Assembly (NCBI RefSeq): GCF_048544455.1
Contig: NC_133537.1
Span: 152,622,058 to 152,686,057, forward strand
Length of the DNA stretch: 64,000 nucleotides
Direction of reading: 5' to 3'
Origin: Silene latifolia
Lineage: Eukaryota; Streptophyta; Magnoliopsida; Caryophyllales; Caryophyllaceae
This document shows, piece after piece, positions 1-10,874 of the stretch. The notes beneath the pieces are model-generated. The model saw only the letters and a list, made by a program, of their open reading frames with translations. It had not been told where the DNA came from and ran no database searches. Within the stretch, counting starts at the first letter, position 1. Each line of letters opens with the position of its first letter. Made by a program: the position numbers and the translations under genes.

Positions 1-117
1 CTGTCCTTTCGTTGCCCTCAGTGGAATTCGTCCCGTAAATCTCAGCCTCAAGCACATCCAACTCGGCCTTGAAAAGGGGAGACTCACCATAACTGTTATC
101 ATCATCAAAATCGTCGT

Positions 118-834
118 CTAAAACGAACCCAAGAAACAAATCATTGCTCTCGCTGGCAACTCACTCGATCGAGCAGAATTATTACTCGATCGAGCACTTT
201 CCTCCTGATTTTCACTCGATCGAGCAGAATTATCACTCGATCGAGAGGTGTCTTCTGGAAATTCACTCGATCGACTAATAAAAGTCACTCGATCGAGTGA
301 TTCTTCCTGTACAGCGCTGAAATCTTTGCGTAAGCTATTGAAATATGAAAGAAATTCGTCATCCGAGTCATATAATTCATCCTCAACGTTGGGCAACACG
401 GTTTCTTCATGGGAAAAACCGCTCTCAGTACAGTATACCTCTTCTGGTTGCCAACCATCCGACTCAGCTACTAACTGAGCAATTTCAGACTCGAGCTTAT
501 CAAATCGCGCACAAGTGCATCTATCATCATCTTGCATTTGGGTTGCAAGTGTCTCCAACAGAGATTTCAGCTCCGCAACCTCTTCTTTCTGTATATTAGG
601 AAGATCTTGTTGCGGTGGCCATTGATAGGGTGGATGTGGCGGCACAACTACAGCTACTTGACTAGCTCGACTGCGCTGCTGGAACGCGTAAACTTCGTCA
701 TTTTCTGCCATACAAGAAACTGCATTGTGCTCAGCAGCACCACATCTCCTGCAGTAAATCACCTGATGTGCCATATAATAGAACATAGGTGATGGGTCAA
801 AGATACTCAAACCTTCCCTTTGACGATCTTTCAC
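118..834 (-). pseudogene. gag: Athila-like gag fragment with CCHC zinc knuckle (A1)
   Basis: The 238-codon ORF has a CCHC knuckle (CRRCGAAEHNAVSC) near residues 28-41, followed by NDEVYAFQ, which matches NEQVNAFQ just after the knuckle of the gag-protease at 4971-7050. The knuckle lies unusually near the N-terminus, and the ORF starts only about 130 bases after the primer site, so the normal N-terminal capsid part is missing. The C-terminal third contains five in-frame palindromic 12-mers read as RSSE/RSSD/RSSN. The frame stops at 118-120. An acidic stretch (DDDFDDD) resumes in another frame down to base 1, so there is a frameshift near 120-165. This is a truncated gag, probably not functional. 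Confidence 0.7.
163..298. repeat. Six copies of the ACTCGATCGAGT-type palindrome inside gag
   Basis: Copies start at 163, 184, 214, 235, 265 and 287, with spacings 21, 30, 21, 30 and 22. Most match ACTCGATCGA plus GC, GA, CT or GT. The 21/30 alternation keeps the gag frame; the final 22 step places one copy in another frame (read LDRV instead of RSS). The same palindrome recurs in the LTR of this element and in E1 and E2. Confidence 0.9.
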
Positions 835-964
835 CTAGAACTGTCTAGGTAGAACCTGTAAGGCCTATCAAAACAGCACTAAAGAAAAGATTAGAACGGC
901 CTCAAGGGAAAAATCCCCTGAGGCTAAAAACGGACAGAATTAAACAAATAAATAAATAGTTGCC
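835..964 (-). other. Leader of A1
   Basis: This is about 130 bases between the primer site and the gag-like ORF. I see no ORF. It is much shorter than the leader-plus-capsid interval expected for an intact Athila-type element. Confidence 0.6.
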
Positions 965-982
965 TCCCCGGCAACAGCGCCA
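965..982 (-). other. Primer-binding site, tRNA-Asp type (A1)
   Basis: The plus strand reads TCCCCGGCAACAGCGCCA, equal to a plant tRNA-Asp 3' end except for one G to A change. Its complement on the element's sense strand starts TGGCG, five bases after the LTR. This fixes the element's direction as minus. Confidence 0.9.
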
Positions 983-1770
983 AAATTTGATACGGTCGTT
1001 TCTGTACCAAAAATAAAATATCTAGCTACTACTAACAGAAGTCAGCGGTAAGTAGGGTCGATCTCCACAGGGAGGCGGTTTACTATCTACTTGTCTATTC
1101 TATCTGTTTAATGTCACAACTGGGGGTTTGATTTGTTTGGACGAAACTAATGAAGCTAAGGCAAGAGAGAAATAAGTAAGGGAAATTAACAATAAGAGAA
1201 GGGAACTAGGATTTCGGGTCATCAATGAACGTCAGTTAATTGCAGTTAAGGTTATAGATCAGTCGATGTGTCGGTCTAAGGGGCAACGAATATCTCCTTT
1301 CGGTCTCAATTCACCCTAAAATGCTACTAGCTTAACTTTCGCCCTCACTAAAGCATCCTATTGTTCACTGCGGGTCTCACCTATTCCAACCTTTCGGTCC
1401 AGGTCAAGGGTTACCAATATTAAAAGGCTAATTGCTTCGAATCAACTAGCAAGATACAATTAAGGGCAGTTTAACAACAAAGACAACAACAGCAACGACA
1501 GATCTAATAGCCTAATTAGCAATTAACATTCGTTCACTGACTACCCTAATCCTAGCAAGAGAATTAGCTAGACATAAATGAAAGAGCAAGAATAAGGGAA
1601 GGGTGGATAATAAACATTAAATTAAAATAAGGAGAAAAGGGAGAGAAGAGAGTTACAGTAGAAATAGATCCGGAATCAAGGAAGAACCAAGTGGCATTAA
1701 AACAGTAACCGAGGAACAGTAACGTGCGATCCCCTCAGCAAAGCACACTTACAAATGACGTCCTACCTTC

Positions 1771-1779
1771 CTATTTATA
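1771..1779 (-). promoter_or_regulatory. TATA box of the A1 LTR
   Basis: TATAAATAG is read on the minus strand, about 560 bases from the LTR start and upstream of the primer site, where a U3 promoter would lie. Confidence 0.6.
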
Positions 1780-1849
1780 AGAAAATAGGAATTATTTAAC
1801 CTAATGACGGAAATAAACCTAAAAAGCCCAAACCCGTAGGATAAACCAC

Positions 1850-2036
1850 TCGATCGAGTGGTTTTAAACCACTCGATCGAGCAATTCAAAGCTCAGACCA
1901 TTCGATCGACCAAGAATTCTACTCGATCGACTAAACCCATATACGAAACAGTTCGATCGACCAACTAAAGTACTCGATCGACTGATTATTTGACCTAAAA
2001 CCACTCAATCGACCAGTTAAGTACTCGATCGAGTGG
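1850..2036. repeat. Palindrome cluster in U3 of the A1 LTR
   Basis: About eight exact or one- to two-base variants of ACTCGATCGAGT occur in 190 bases (for example CCACTCGATCGAGTGG at 1850 and TACTCGATCGAGTGG near 2022). In sense orientation the cluster lies just upstream of the TATA box, so it is in the right place for an enhancer. Function is inferred only from position. Confidence 0.85.
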
Positions 2037-2337
2037 ATCTTGACTTTCGTAGCTCATTAATCTCGTTAGTTTGACTTTGACTTGTCCTTTTAGCTCCCGA
2101 AACAGCTTCATGCATCCCAAAACAGCAATAATTCCGCTCAAAATTCACTCTTCCTCCAAATGCATGCAAAACGGACAATAAATAGCTCGATTTCACTACT
2201 TTCTGTTTCATCCCTGCAAATAAGACAAAATAACCCAAAGTAGCATATTCGGGGCATTTCGTAGCATAAACTACGATAAAAGCATAGAAATACGTGCATA
2301 AAATAGGCTAAAAAGACTATATAAAATGCACGTATCA

Positions 2338-3924
2338 CTAGTCTTCCATCATATCATCATTGTCATCATCTTCCTCAATAGAAGTGGACTCATCACCACT
2401 TCCCTCTTCACTTCCTTGCTCACTTCCTTCATCATCTTCTTCTTCATTAGCCTCTTCCTCTTCATTTACCTCTTCATCAATGCTTTCATCAACAACCTCA
2501 TCACCGACAACCTCATCGTCACCCGAAATCTCACCCCTAGATGCACTTGGAAAGAAGACTTCCCTATCCGCCCAACTAGGCAAAGGACATGAAGGATCAA
2601 GTAGTCCTTGCCTAGCTAAATGAAGGAGGGGTGGATATTGGGCTAAGTATGCATCTTCCCGATCCTTAAAAGCTTGTTTGTGCATCTCTTGCATAAGTAG
2701 AGTCATGTAGTCATTGCTTGCTTTAACACCTTCGGGTTTGAACTCTTGATACTTGAATGGATAGGGTGGTGTGACAATGGAGGAGGAGGGCATTTCAATT
2801 TCACCCCTTTGTTGACGGATGATGTATTCGGCTTCTTTTGACAGGGGAAGAAGGTAGTTGGTCCGATGGACACTTAAACGGCATATCTTGGAAGTCAATG
2901 TAAAAGATCTAGCCTCATTGGTGAGCCACCCATATTTGGTGTCAAGAGGGTTATGAGTGACCCACTTGTACTTGTTAATCATGGCATCCATGTCAATGAG
3001 ATGACCCCCCTTTTTCGCCACATACTTGCTATCCTTGTTGAAATTCGGATCAAAGTACTTAGCCAAAAGAGTAACTAGACCTCCATTTACAATAAAAGTG
3101 GTGCCTTGCTTTCCAAAATCAACATTTAGCCATCCTTCCACCAAAAGCCTTAGAGAATTGTAAGGCTTGGTGAATTCCCTTCCAATATTTAAGGCCGACT
3201 CAAGTAGAACACAATCGAGCTTGGTAAAGTGGTTAGTGTCTTTTCTTGCAATGATAGTATTCCCGATGACCTTGTGCCACACTCTAATGCACGGATGGTG
3301 GACTAATAGAGCGCGACTAGCATGATAGTTCTCAAATTTCCTCCCGGAAATCGCCTCCCAAAGAGGAGTGGGGTCATACTTTTCGGGATTCTTGTAATAA
3401 CTAGGTGAATCACTAAGACCCAATACTTTACCCAATTCATCAAAGGTGATGCGCCTACTCACATTAGCAAGGCGGAACTCGATGTTTTCTTTAGTCTCTA
3501 CCTTAGTAACTTTCAAAGAACTCAAGAATTCTAAGGTAAGGGAGGGGTATGTCAATTCTCTTGTAGCAAACAATTTTCCCAACCCCATGGCTTCAAAGAA
3601 GGCTTTTGTTTGTTCAAGGACACCCAATTTGTTCAAGGCATCTTCACATATGAATTTGGTGGGTAGAAAGGATTTTCTAGCATACTTGGCAAATGTATCC
3701 CTATGGGAGTTAGAAATGAAAATTACCTCCGGATAGTTTGATAATTGAGCAATTTCCGGAGTTGTTGATGTTGTTGCTTCCAAGGGAAGTTGTTGTTGTT
3801 GAACTTCCAAGTTTGAACTAGCTACCACCATAGCCAATGAGGCTTTCTTTGCTTGAACACATTTTTGTCTTGTTGAGAGTGCCTTTGCCTTAGGTGCCTT
3901 TGTTGATCCTTTTGTCCTTGCCAT
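2338..3924 (-). CDS. Athila ORF1-type protein, intact, 528 aa (AM-out)
   Basis: This protein is of the 'ATHILA ORF-1 / plant retrotransposon ORF1' type; its role is unknown and it sits where some Athila-group elements carry a third ORF after pol. The N-terminus is basic (MARTKGSTKAPKAKA), then a Q-rich stretch. The conserved core runs PTKF at residues 88-91, LTLEFLSSL at 129-137 and IEFRLANVSRR at 148-158. The last 60 residues are almost all D/E/S/G. I see no signal peptide or membrane segment, so an envelope role is not supported. It is the only undamaged member of this family among the Athila-like elements here. The TAG stop is immediately followed by the A1 LTR, so its 3' UTR has been separated from it. 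Family by motif comparison; function not inferred. Confidence 0.8.
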   Translation of the reverse strand: MARTKGSTKAPKAKALSTRQKCVQAKKASLAMVVASSNLEVQQQQLPLEATTSTTPEIAQLSNYPEVIFISNSHRDTFAKYARKSFLPTKFICEDALNKLGVLEQTKAFFEAMGLGKLFATRELTYPSLTLEFLSSLKVTKVETKENIEFRLANVSRRITFDELGKVLGLSDSPSYYKNPEKYDPTPLWEAISGRKFENYHASRALLVHHPCIRVWHKVIGNTIIARKDTNHFTKLDCVLLESALNIGREFTKPYNSLRLLVEGWLNVDFGKQGTTFIVNGGLVTLLAKYFDPNFNKDSKYVAKKGGHLIDMDAMINKYKWVTHNPLDTKYGWLTNEARSFTLTSKICRLSVHRTNYLLPLSKEAEYIIRQQRGEIEMPSSSIVTPPYPFKYQEFKPEGVKASNDYMTLLMQEMHKQAFKDREDAYLAQYPPLLHLARQGLLDPSCPLPSWADREVFFPSASRGEISGDDEVVGDEVVDESIDEEVNEEEEANEEEDDEGSEQGSEEGSGDESTSIEEDDDNDDMMED

Positions 3925-4970
3925 TGATGATTATACCAAGAAAAGAGTGAAAATCTTCAATTTCCAAGTATACCCAAATCGATTTTAAGATGAAAGGCTT
4001 TGCCTTTATAATTTCAAAAATCGACTCAAAGGTTGAAGATTTTGGTGCTTGGTTTGATTTTTGTTGGAAGAGGAGTGATTAATTGTTGTTAAAAGGAAGT
4101 TTGGATTTGATTTTGTTGAATTTGGTTGAGGAAATCTTGTTTTGGTGATGGAGAGGATGAGGGTTTTGAGTTTTGGGTTTTATGGGTAGTGTTTTGAATG
4201 AAGGAATGAAGAAATGAATGTGGGATGGGGTATTTAAAATACCCGAAAATTTCAAAAACTGCAGGGGAAGACGGGCGTCTTTCCTTCGGGACGCTCGGAC
4301 TCTGCCTTTTTTTTGGTTCAGGATTCTCGCCAAAAGACGTGCGTCTTTCAGCAAAGACGCTCGGATTATTTGATTGCAGGACGAGCGTCTTCTGCTGAAG
4401 ACGGGCGGATTCTCAGACAGTGAGCTTTCTTGTTTTACACTGGCAAGAAGACGGGCGTCTTTCCTTCCAAGACGGGCGAATTTCTGAAGACGAGCGTCTT
4501 CTCTACCAGGACGCTCGGATTATTCGACAGTCCCAAAATTTCTAATTTTCAGCTCAGATGGACGGACAGATTTTGACAAAGACGGGTGTCTTTCCTGAAG
4601 ACGAGCAGATTCCCATGAAGACGCTCGGATTCTCCCTATTTTACCCGGATTCAGTTCCATCCGTGCACTTGCATATCCCTTGTCATTTTTCATTCTTCAA
4701 ATCCCGTGTTCTTCATTGTAGGGGCACTACTAAGGCATGAATAGCCTAGGCAATTGCTATCCCCACACTAAGCTAAAGCACTACACATCAATTGAATTAT
4801 TAGTCCCTCCCTCACTTCTCTCAAAAATGATAATTATCTTGATCAAGGCATAAAAATCCAAAAATGACAAAAATGCAATGTAAGAATTAAAATGCGAGTT
4901 AGGGAGTTAGAAATATTTACAAATGGTGGTTTAGGGAGGACTCCACCAAACTCTCATCCTTAGTGAGATG
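3925..4970 (-). other. Spacer between gag-protease and ORF1 (AM-out)
   Basis: About 1 kb with no credible ORF. The part next to gag-protease (4917-4962) matches the sequence that follows integrase in AM-in (13250-13292) and one at 26722-26765 in A+. The middle (4262-4640) is packed with GACGGGCGTC/GACGCTCGGATT-type repeats. Confidence 0.7.
4262..4640. repeat. GACGGGCGTC / GACGCTCGGATT repeat cluster
   Basis: About a dozen degenerate copies of a 12-16 bp unit with core AGACGGGCGTCT or AGACGCTCGGATT, spaced 15-45 bases apart. The core has dyad symmetry (AGACG-GG-CGTCT). The same family of units occurs at the equivalent place in AM-in (12648-13065) and A+ (26940-27260), and in the LTRs. Confidence 0.85.
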
Positions 4971-7050
4971 TCATGGGGGCATGTCCAAGGTGTTGTTGAT
5001 GTTGCTCAACATCTTGAAGAAGTAGTCAAAAGCTTGTTCATTATCATGATAAAGATCTTCAATAAACCTTTGCCCTTGTTGTTCTTCATGTCGGTCTTTA
5101 TCAATAGCATTACCAATATAGGGATTGAAAATCCCTTCAAACTCATCGTCCCAAAGACCACAAACTTCATCTACTTGATCACTAAAGATTTCTTGAGTTG
5201 ATAGAGACAACTCTCCCACTTTCTTGTCTTGGTCAATGAGGCCATCCTCTTCATTGCTTGACTTTGGTGAGGTTTTCAAGCTCTCTTTGTTACAATTCAC
5301 TTGCTCTTTGAATGGAGCATCTTCAATTTTCTTCTTCCATTGGAATTCCGACTTCTTTCTATCATCCTTTCGGCTATAATGATCAATCATAAAACATGGT
5401 TCATGCAAACGGGGAGCTCTCATGGTCTTGTCAAGATTAAAAGTTATGCTCTCATCTCCCACTTGTAGAGTGAGCTCTCCATGATTCACATCAATCACCG
5501 CACCCGCGGTGTGTAAGGAAGGTCTTCCTAGAATGATTGGAATGTTGGAATCTTCTTCCATGTCAACAATGACAAAGTCCACCGGGATGAAAAATTTCCC
5601 AACTCTTACGGGAACATCTTCCCATATCCCTAATGGTGTCTTCGTCGATCTATCGGTCATTTGGAGTGTGATATTGGTGCATTTAAGCTCTCCCATCCGC
5701 AACCTTTTACTCACCGAGTACGGCATAACACTCACACTAGCCCCTAGATCACATAAGGCTTTGTTGATCGTGGTGTCGCTAATGGTACACGGTATTGAGA
5801 AGCTTCCCGGATCTTTGAGTTTTGGAGGTGAACTCCCTTGAAGTATTGCACTACTCACCTTAGTGAAGGCGATAGTCTCAAGCTTCTGGATCGACTTCTT
5901 CTTTGTGAGGATGTCTTTCATGTATTTTGCATAGGCCGGCACGTGATTGATTAATTCCGTGAAAGGAATTGAGACTTCCAAATTCTTCACAATTTCCATA
6001 AATTTTTCAAGTTGGTCATCAAATTTGGGCTTGGCTTGACGACTTGGAAAAGGAAGTCTAATCACAATGGGCTCCTTCTCCTTGACCTTGTCTTTATTTT
6101 TCTTTGAGATTTCTTCTTTTGATGGTTCTCCATCCTTGGAGTTTTGCACAATTTCTTCTTTGTCACTAGCTTCCACAACTTCATCCTCAACTTGCTTCTT
6201 CGGTGCTTCATACCTTGTACCACTCCTCAAGTGAATGACCCTAACCGTTTCATGTCTTGGGGGATTACTTTGAGGTGGTAATTTCCCCTTTTGTCTTTGT
6301 GAGCTTGAAGATGTTATTTGAGTCAATTGGGTTTCCAACATTTTGGTGTGAGCTAGGATGTTGTTGATGGTGATTTCCTTTGCTTGACTATCTTTTTGCA
6401 TTTGAGTGAAAAACTCTTGTTGATTCTTTTGCATTTGGAGCACCGCTTTTTGAACATCAAAACCTTGGTCATTTTGTTGATTGTATAGAGTTTGATTTTG
6501 GTAACCTTGGTTTTGGTTGTAAAAGGGTCTTTGATTTTGGTTTCTCATGGGAGGTGGGGTGTATGTTGGTTGAGGGTTTTGAACATTTTGGCTTTTGTAT
6601 GAGAGATTTGGATGGAATTTGGTGTTTTCATTGTAATAGTTTGAATAAGGGGTACCACTCTTGTATGCTTGGAAAGCATTTACTTGTTCATTTGTTCCCC
6701 TACATTCACTTTGGTCATGTCCCAAAGTTCCACAATTCTCACATATCCCACTTGGGATTGATGAAGAGGCCGTCATGGCATTAACATGATGCTTTGGTGA
6801 TTTTGAGGCTTCTTCAAGTCTAGCCATAGCTTTTTCAAACTTCAAATTGATGGTATCAATGTGAGCACTAAGCTGAGCACCCAATTGAGTAATGGAGTCC
6901 ACTTCATGCTTTCCTCCTCTAGTAGCCTTTCGAGGTCTACTATATTGTGAGTTATGGACCGCCATTTCCTCAATTTTGTTCCAAGTTTGATTGTCATCAA
7001 CTTCGGTGAACATTCCATTTGATCCCATGTTGAGAATGTTTCTTGAATCT
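4971..7050 (-). pseudogene. gag-pro: Gag C-terminal part plus aspartic protease (AM-out)
   Basis: An open frame of 685 codons (from the ATG at 7028) extends to the AM-in junction at 7050. The CCHC knuckle CENCGTLGHDQSEC lies at residues 96-109. An N/Q/Y-rich linker and a lysine/glutamate-rich linker follow. The retropepsin-type protease has the active site CDLGASVSVMP near residue 426 and a downstream IILGRPSL motif. The tail ends LDMPP at a stop, with no RT after it. The capsid-like N-terminus lies across AM-in at 18552-19233; the gene is broken between residues read YED and the SRN-encoding bases, with AATCT duplicated. Complete, gag-protease would be about 910 aa. The part here is undamaged, but the gene as a whole is split. 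Confidence 0.85.
7046..7050. repeat. Target-site duplication AATCT, left copy (AM-in)
   Basis: AATCT directly abuts the TG of the AM-in LTR at 7051 and matches 18552-18556 on the other side. Five bases is the usual Ty3/gypsy duplication. Confidence 0.9.
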
Positions 7051-8834
7051 TGGTCGTGTTCCCTCGTGGGGTTTAGTTTTCAGTACTTGTCGTTAGGAGC
7101 ACCTAGACCAAAACACAATTTATAACTTCACCTACAACTCTACAATTAGTAAAGAGGCAAGTAAAGGTCGGATCCCAAGGGACGGGAATTGAGATGAGAT
7201 TTCTATTGCAACTAGTGGTGTCTAAGGGTGTCACAATTGGGGTTTGAAGTAGAAGATCACTAAACTAAATAGCAATGAAAGCAAACAAGCAAGATGGATT
7301 AAAAGGGATGTAAACAATTGATAAAAGGCACTAGGGTGTCATGGGGTTATAGGGGATTCATGGGAATTGATCATACAAACATATTCTCAAGTTATAAGCA
7401 AGCAATTATTGTTGTGATGGATCGAGTTGGTTTATATCTTACAATCCTAGGAAAGTTTGCGTCCCGGAGCCGAATCGATTAGATTGTACAACACCTACAA
7501 GTCGACTTAATCTTTCCTACTCAACAATATGCATGGTCTAATGAGACTCGAGTTGGTTTATGTCTTACAAGTCTCATTGAAAATCTAGGTGATGGTAGTA
7601 AATGCAAGGATTCATAGGCTTAGCATTTCATCAAACATAACATGTGCATAAGTTGAGATCACAACAAGCAAGCAAATAAACAATGAAAGCATATTAATTT
7701 AAGCATGAATCATTCCCCATGTTGGTTTCCCCTAATTACCCATTAACCCTAGCTAAGGAAACTACTCACTCATTATCATGTTGAACATGCTAGCAAGGTT
7801 GTCAATCATACCAACAAAGTGAAACATGATGAATAAATGAAAGTGATTAACAATAATTAAAAAGGGATTAAGAGAATTATACCTACTAATGATTCCAATA
7901 ATAAAGCAAAGAATAAAAGAAGTACTTGATGCTTGATTGGAAGGTTGTCAATCTCCCAATGATAACCCAAATAATCTTCAATTACCCAAAATAAAGGATG
8001 AACAAGAGAGAGATTAAGGAATTAAAACTTGTATTAAAACTTGATTAAATGTTGATTACAAAAGTAAAGAGAGATTTGATTGATATTAACTACTCTAAAG
8101 ATTTCTAAGAAGAACATCCTCTTCTAATTAGACTAATGGGGTATTTATAGTGGGGATTAGGTGCATGAATTAGGGTTAACTAAGGGCTTAAATGACGATT
8201 AAGTCCCTTATTAAGGAATCACCGGTCTCTTAGGGAGACTCCGGTCTCTAGGGAGACTCCGGTCTCTAGAAAAAGATGTTCATCCTTCCTTGAAGCTTGT
8301 AGAAGACAAAATGGGACTGTCTGGGAATCCGGGCGTCTTTAGCACGGGACGGGCGGATTTGGCAGCTTCTGAACGGGCGTCCAGGGGGTGAAGACGGGTG
8401 TCTTCTGGAGATTCTGCCCGGGCGTCTTATGGAGATGCACGGGTTGTGGGTGAGGGACAGGCGTCTTCAGGGGAAGACGCACGGATTGTTAGGCAGTCTC
8501 GTTCCTTCTTCTTTTCTTCCTTTTTCTTCATAAAATCCTTGAGAATTTCCTCGGGGATGCAAGGATCTTTTCTCATCATTACCCATCTACTATAGTATGT
8601 ACAAAGGCCTTCTAATCTTGTCTCTCCTTGATGCTTGGTCATTGAATTCAATCAATTTAGCCTCATTTTGCAATGAAAATGCAAGGTTTGCACTCCTTTC
8701 CTACCAAGGACACAAAACCTCAAAGAATATACAAGACAAAGAACTAAAGACAATAAATGACTCAAATATGCACTAAAAAGCATGGGAACAAGGCTAATTC
8801 GGAGACTAAATATGCTCTAATTATGGTCACATCA
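7051..8834 (-). repeat. 3' LTR of AM-in (1784 bp)
   Basis: In sense orientation it runs from TGATGTGACCATAATTAG to GGAACACGACCA. It matches the LTR at 16766-18551 with only scattered differences, so insertion looks fairly recent. TATAAATA (sense) lies at 8149-8142. Copies of the GACGGGCGTC-type motif occupy 8325-8490, in sense upstream of the TATA box. Confidence 0.9.
8142..8149 (-). promoter_or_regulatory. TATA box of the AM LTR family
   Basis: TATAAATA is present on the minus strand at the same LTR position in all five copies of this family (also 17855-17862, 20465-20472, 23067-23074 and 25650-25657). Confidence 0.6.
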
Positions 8835-10874
8835 AATATCTCCAAACCGAACCTTTGCTCGTCCCGAGTAAAGAGGTGACAAAGACTAGGACCATTATTT
8901 AAACTAACCTAATAACATAGCCGATATGAGACAATTAGCGGGTCTCACTCCGCCCCTTCAACTCACAACAAGACAACCATGAGGTAGGATGCCTTCTTGC
9001 AAGGCAAGGTGGGTCTTGCCAAAATGGCGACACATCCAAACATTAAGCACACAAAACAAGTAATGGATGCATCTATAAAAGAATAGCCACTTTCCTCATC
9101 TAAGTCGCGGAAATTATCTACAAGGGAAGCAATTCAAGGGTACACATTCCTTCATAGATGCAATTTCTTCAAACTACTAAGCCTAGAAGGATACCAATAA
9201 ATCACCTCCAAGTTGTGTCAAGCTAGGGTACCTTTGTCCTCAATCTTTAAATGCTTTTGTCAAGAGTAGGCTCCTTATGGTGTTAGAAACACTGGAGGAT
9301 CGCGGAATTCCCCCTCTTGCCTAGACAAGAAGAAGGGTCGTCCCCTCTCTACCATGCACAAAAATAGATACGATGGATAAAGGGATTAATAGATATTTGA
9401 GTTTCATTTTGGGAGTTTGCGTTGTTGTTGTTTTTTCCCCCCAATTTCTTGTGGCATTTGACATTTGAGAACACTTTCTTGCCATTTCTTTTTTTGATTT
9501 TTGGCATTTCAACACTTGACAACTTTCAACTTTTCTTTGCATTTCTTTTGAACATTTTCAAAGTCACCACATATGTAGTGAGGGTGCCTTATATTTGAAG
9601 CTTTAGGAGTTCTATTTTTGCTCCTCTTTTCATTTGATGCAATTTTTGCAAACTTTCTTTCATTGAACTCAAATTGATTTCTTTTTGTGCCCATTCTCTT
9701 TGATGAAAAAAATGTGGTAGAACATGGATGATGGATGGATGCATGGTTTCAAGGGTCGCCTTGGAATAAACGGTAGCCAAGGAGTTATCACACCACATGG
9801 TACTCTTGACTAGGCCTTAATCCATGGGTCAAAGGATACTAACATGACACATCCTAGGGTATTTTACAAGTATTCTAACAAGCAAAGTCTTAAGAAGAAA
9901 AAGCATCTACTAGGGCCTTATATACACTTGTCAAGCTTCCCAAGTAGACGGTTTCGCAAAATTTTTCTAACATGCAAACTACATGCCATGATGCAACTAG
10001 CATATAAACATTCTAATGCAAATGATTCTACCAACTAATATGACATATAAACTAAATGCAAGTCCTAAGTTCACATTGTTATACCGCATCAATCAAAATA
10101 AAGCCACATAGTCATTAACATAAAGAGGAAAAAGGAGATTGGAAAGATCATACCATGCGGTCTTCAATATCCTCATGTCTCGGATGTGGCGTAGTCAATC
10201 AATGTGAACAAGGATAAAACAAACACAATATATATACAACAATATATACATGACTACACTACAAAGGAAATGAACTTGTTTTTGGATTTTCAAATTTTTC
10301 AAACTTTTGTAGTTTTTCGAATTTTTTTGATTTTTTTGGATTTTTGAATAAAATCTAAGTTAGAATTCCCCATCCCCACACTAATATGGGCATTGTCCTC
10401 AATGGCCAAAATGATGGGAAATCATGCAAACATGATGCATGAATTCTACACTAAATGCAAGTTATATTATACTTCACTACATGATGCATGGGTTTTTGTT
10501 TATGACGGAGAGCATAATTTAGATTACCTCCCGTTGCGTATGCATGTACTTCCCTAAACCGAGATAGACATTATTTCTAGTGTCCTAAAGTTGGGAGTAG
10601 TTCATGCACACAAGATGCAATGTATGAAACTAAATTGCCATTTTGGATTTTCAAAAGTGGGAACAATGAAATAAGAACACCTCAATGGGGCCGAGGTGTT
10701 AGTCCTCTATGTTGCTAGGACTCTCCAACCATGACAAAGTCAAATAATGTACAAGTTAACAAAATATAAACTTCTTTCATGAAAATTGAAAATTAAAGAG
10801 AGGAGATGAGGAAACTTCACTTAAGCTTGAGATGGGTGCCTCACGCCCGCTCCATCTAGCTATGAAGAGATCCT
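8835..10874 (-). other. Long 3' noncoding region of AM-in with polypurine tract
   Basis: There is no credible ORF in 2 kb. The sense sequence just before the 3' LTR reads GGTTCGGTTTGGAGATATT, purine-rich, and matches the A+ tract before 58492. Much of the region (9300-10160) aligns with A+ pieces at 37380-38030 and 57830-58490 although the two elements have different LTRs, so it is a conserved noncoding 3' region. Confidence 0.7.

Larger units (their letters stand above)
1..2337 (-). mobile_element. A1: 5' part of an Athila-like Ty3/gypsy element
   Basis: Read on the minus strand, the order is 5' LTR (2337 to 988), tRNA-Asp primer site (982 to 965), a short leader, then a gag-like ORF; the element continues beyond the left edge. 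It inserted exactly at the stop codon of the ORF1 gene of AM-out, so the base after its LTR (2338) is the first base of that TAG. The expected right target duplication is CTAGT (2338-2342); its partner is outside the window. The Athila assignment rests on the tRNA-Asp primer site, the gag zinc knuckle and the LTR length. Confidence 0.85.
988..2337 (-). repeat. 5' LTR of A1 (about 1.35 kb)
   Basis: In sense orientation it begins TGATACGTGCA and ends CGACCGTATCA, giving the terminal inverted repeat TGATACG/CGTATCA. A TATA box (TATAAATAG, sense) lies at 1779-1771. A cluster of about eight palindromic ACTCGATCGAGT-like motifs fills 1850-2036. The only long ORFs are shadows. Confidence 0.9.

Noticed and set aside
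2338-3924. ORF1 as an envelope-like protein because of its place after pol
   Set aside because: No signal peptide, membrane segment or glycoprotein features are visible; the termini are basic and acidic and soluble-looking.
8398-8595. Short ORFs repeated in every AM LTR (also 18296-18493, 20721-20918 and 20902-21099)
   Set aside because: They coincide with repeat motifs and conserved LTR sequence, vary by indels, and show no domain.
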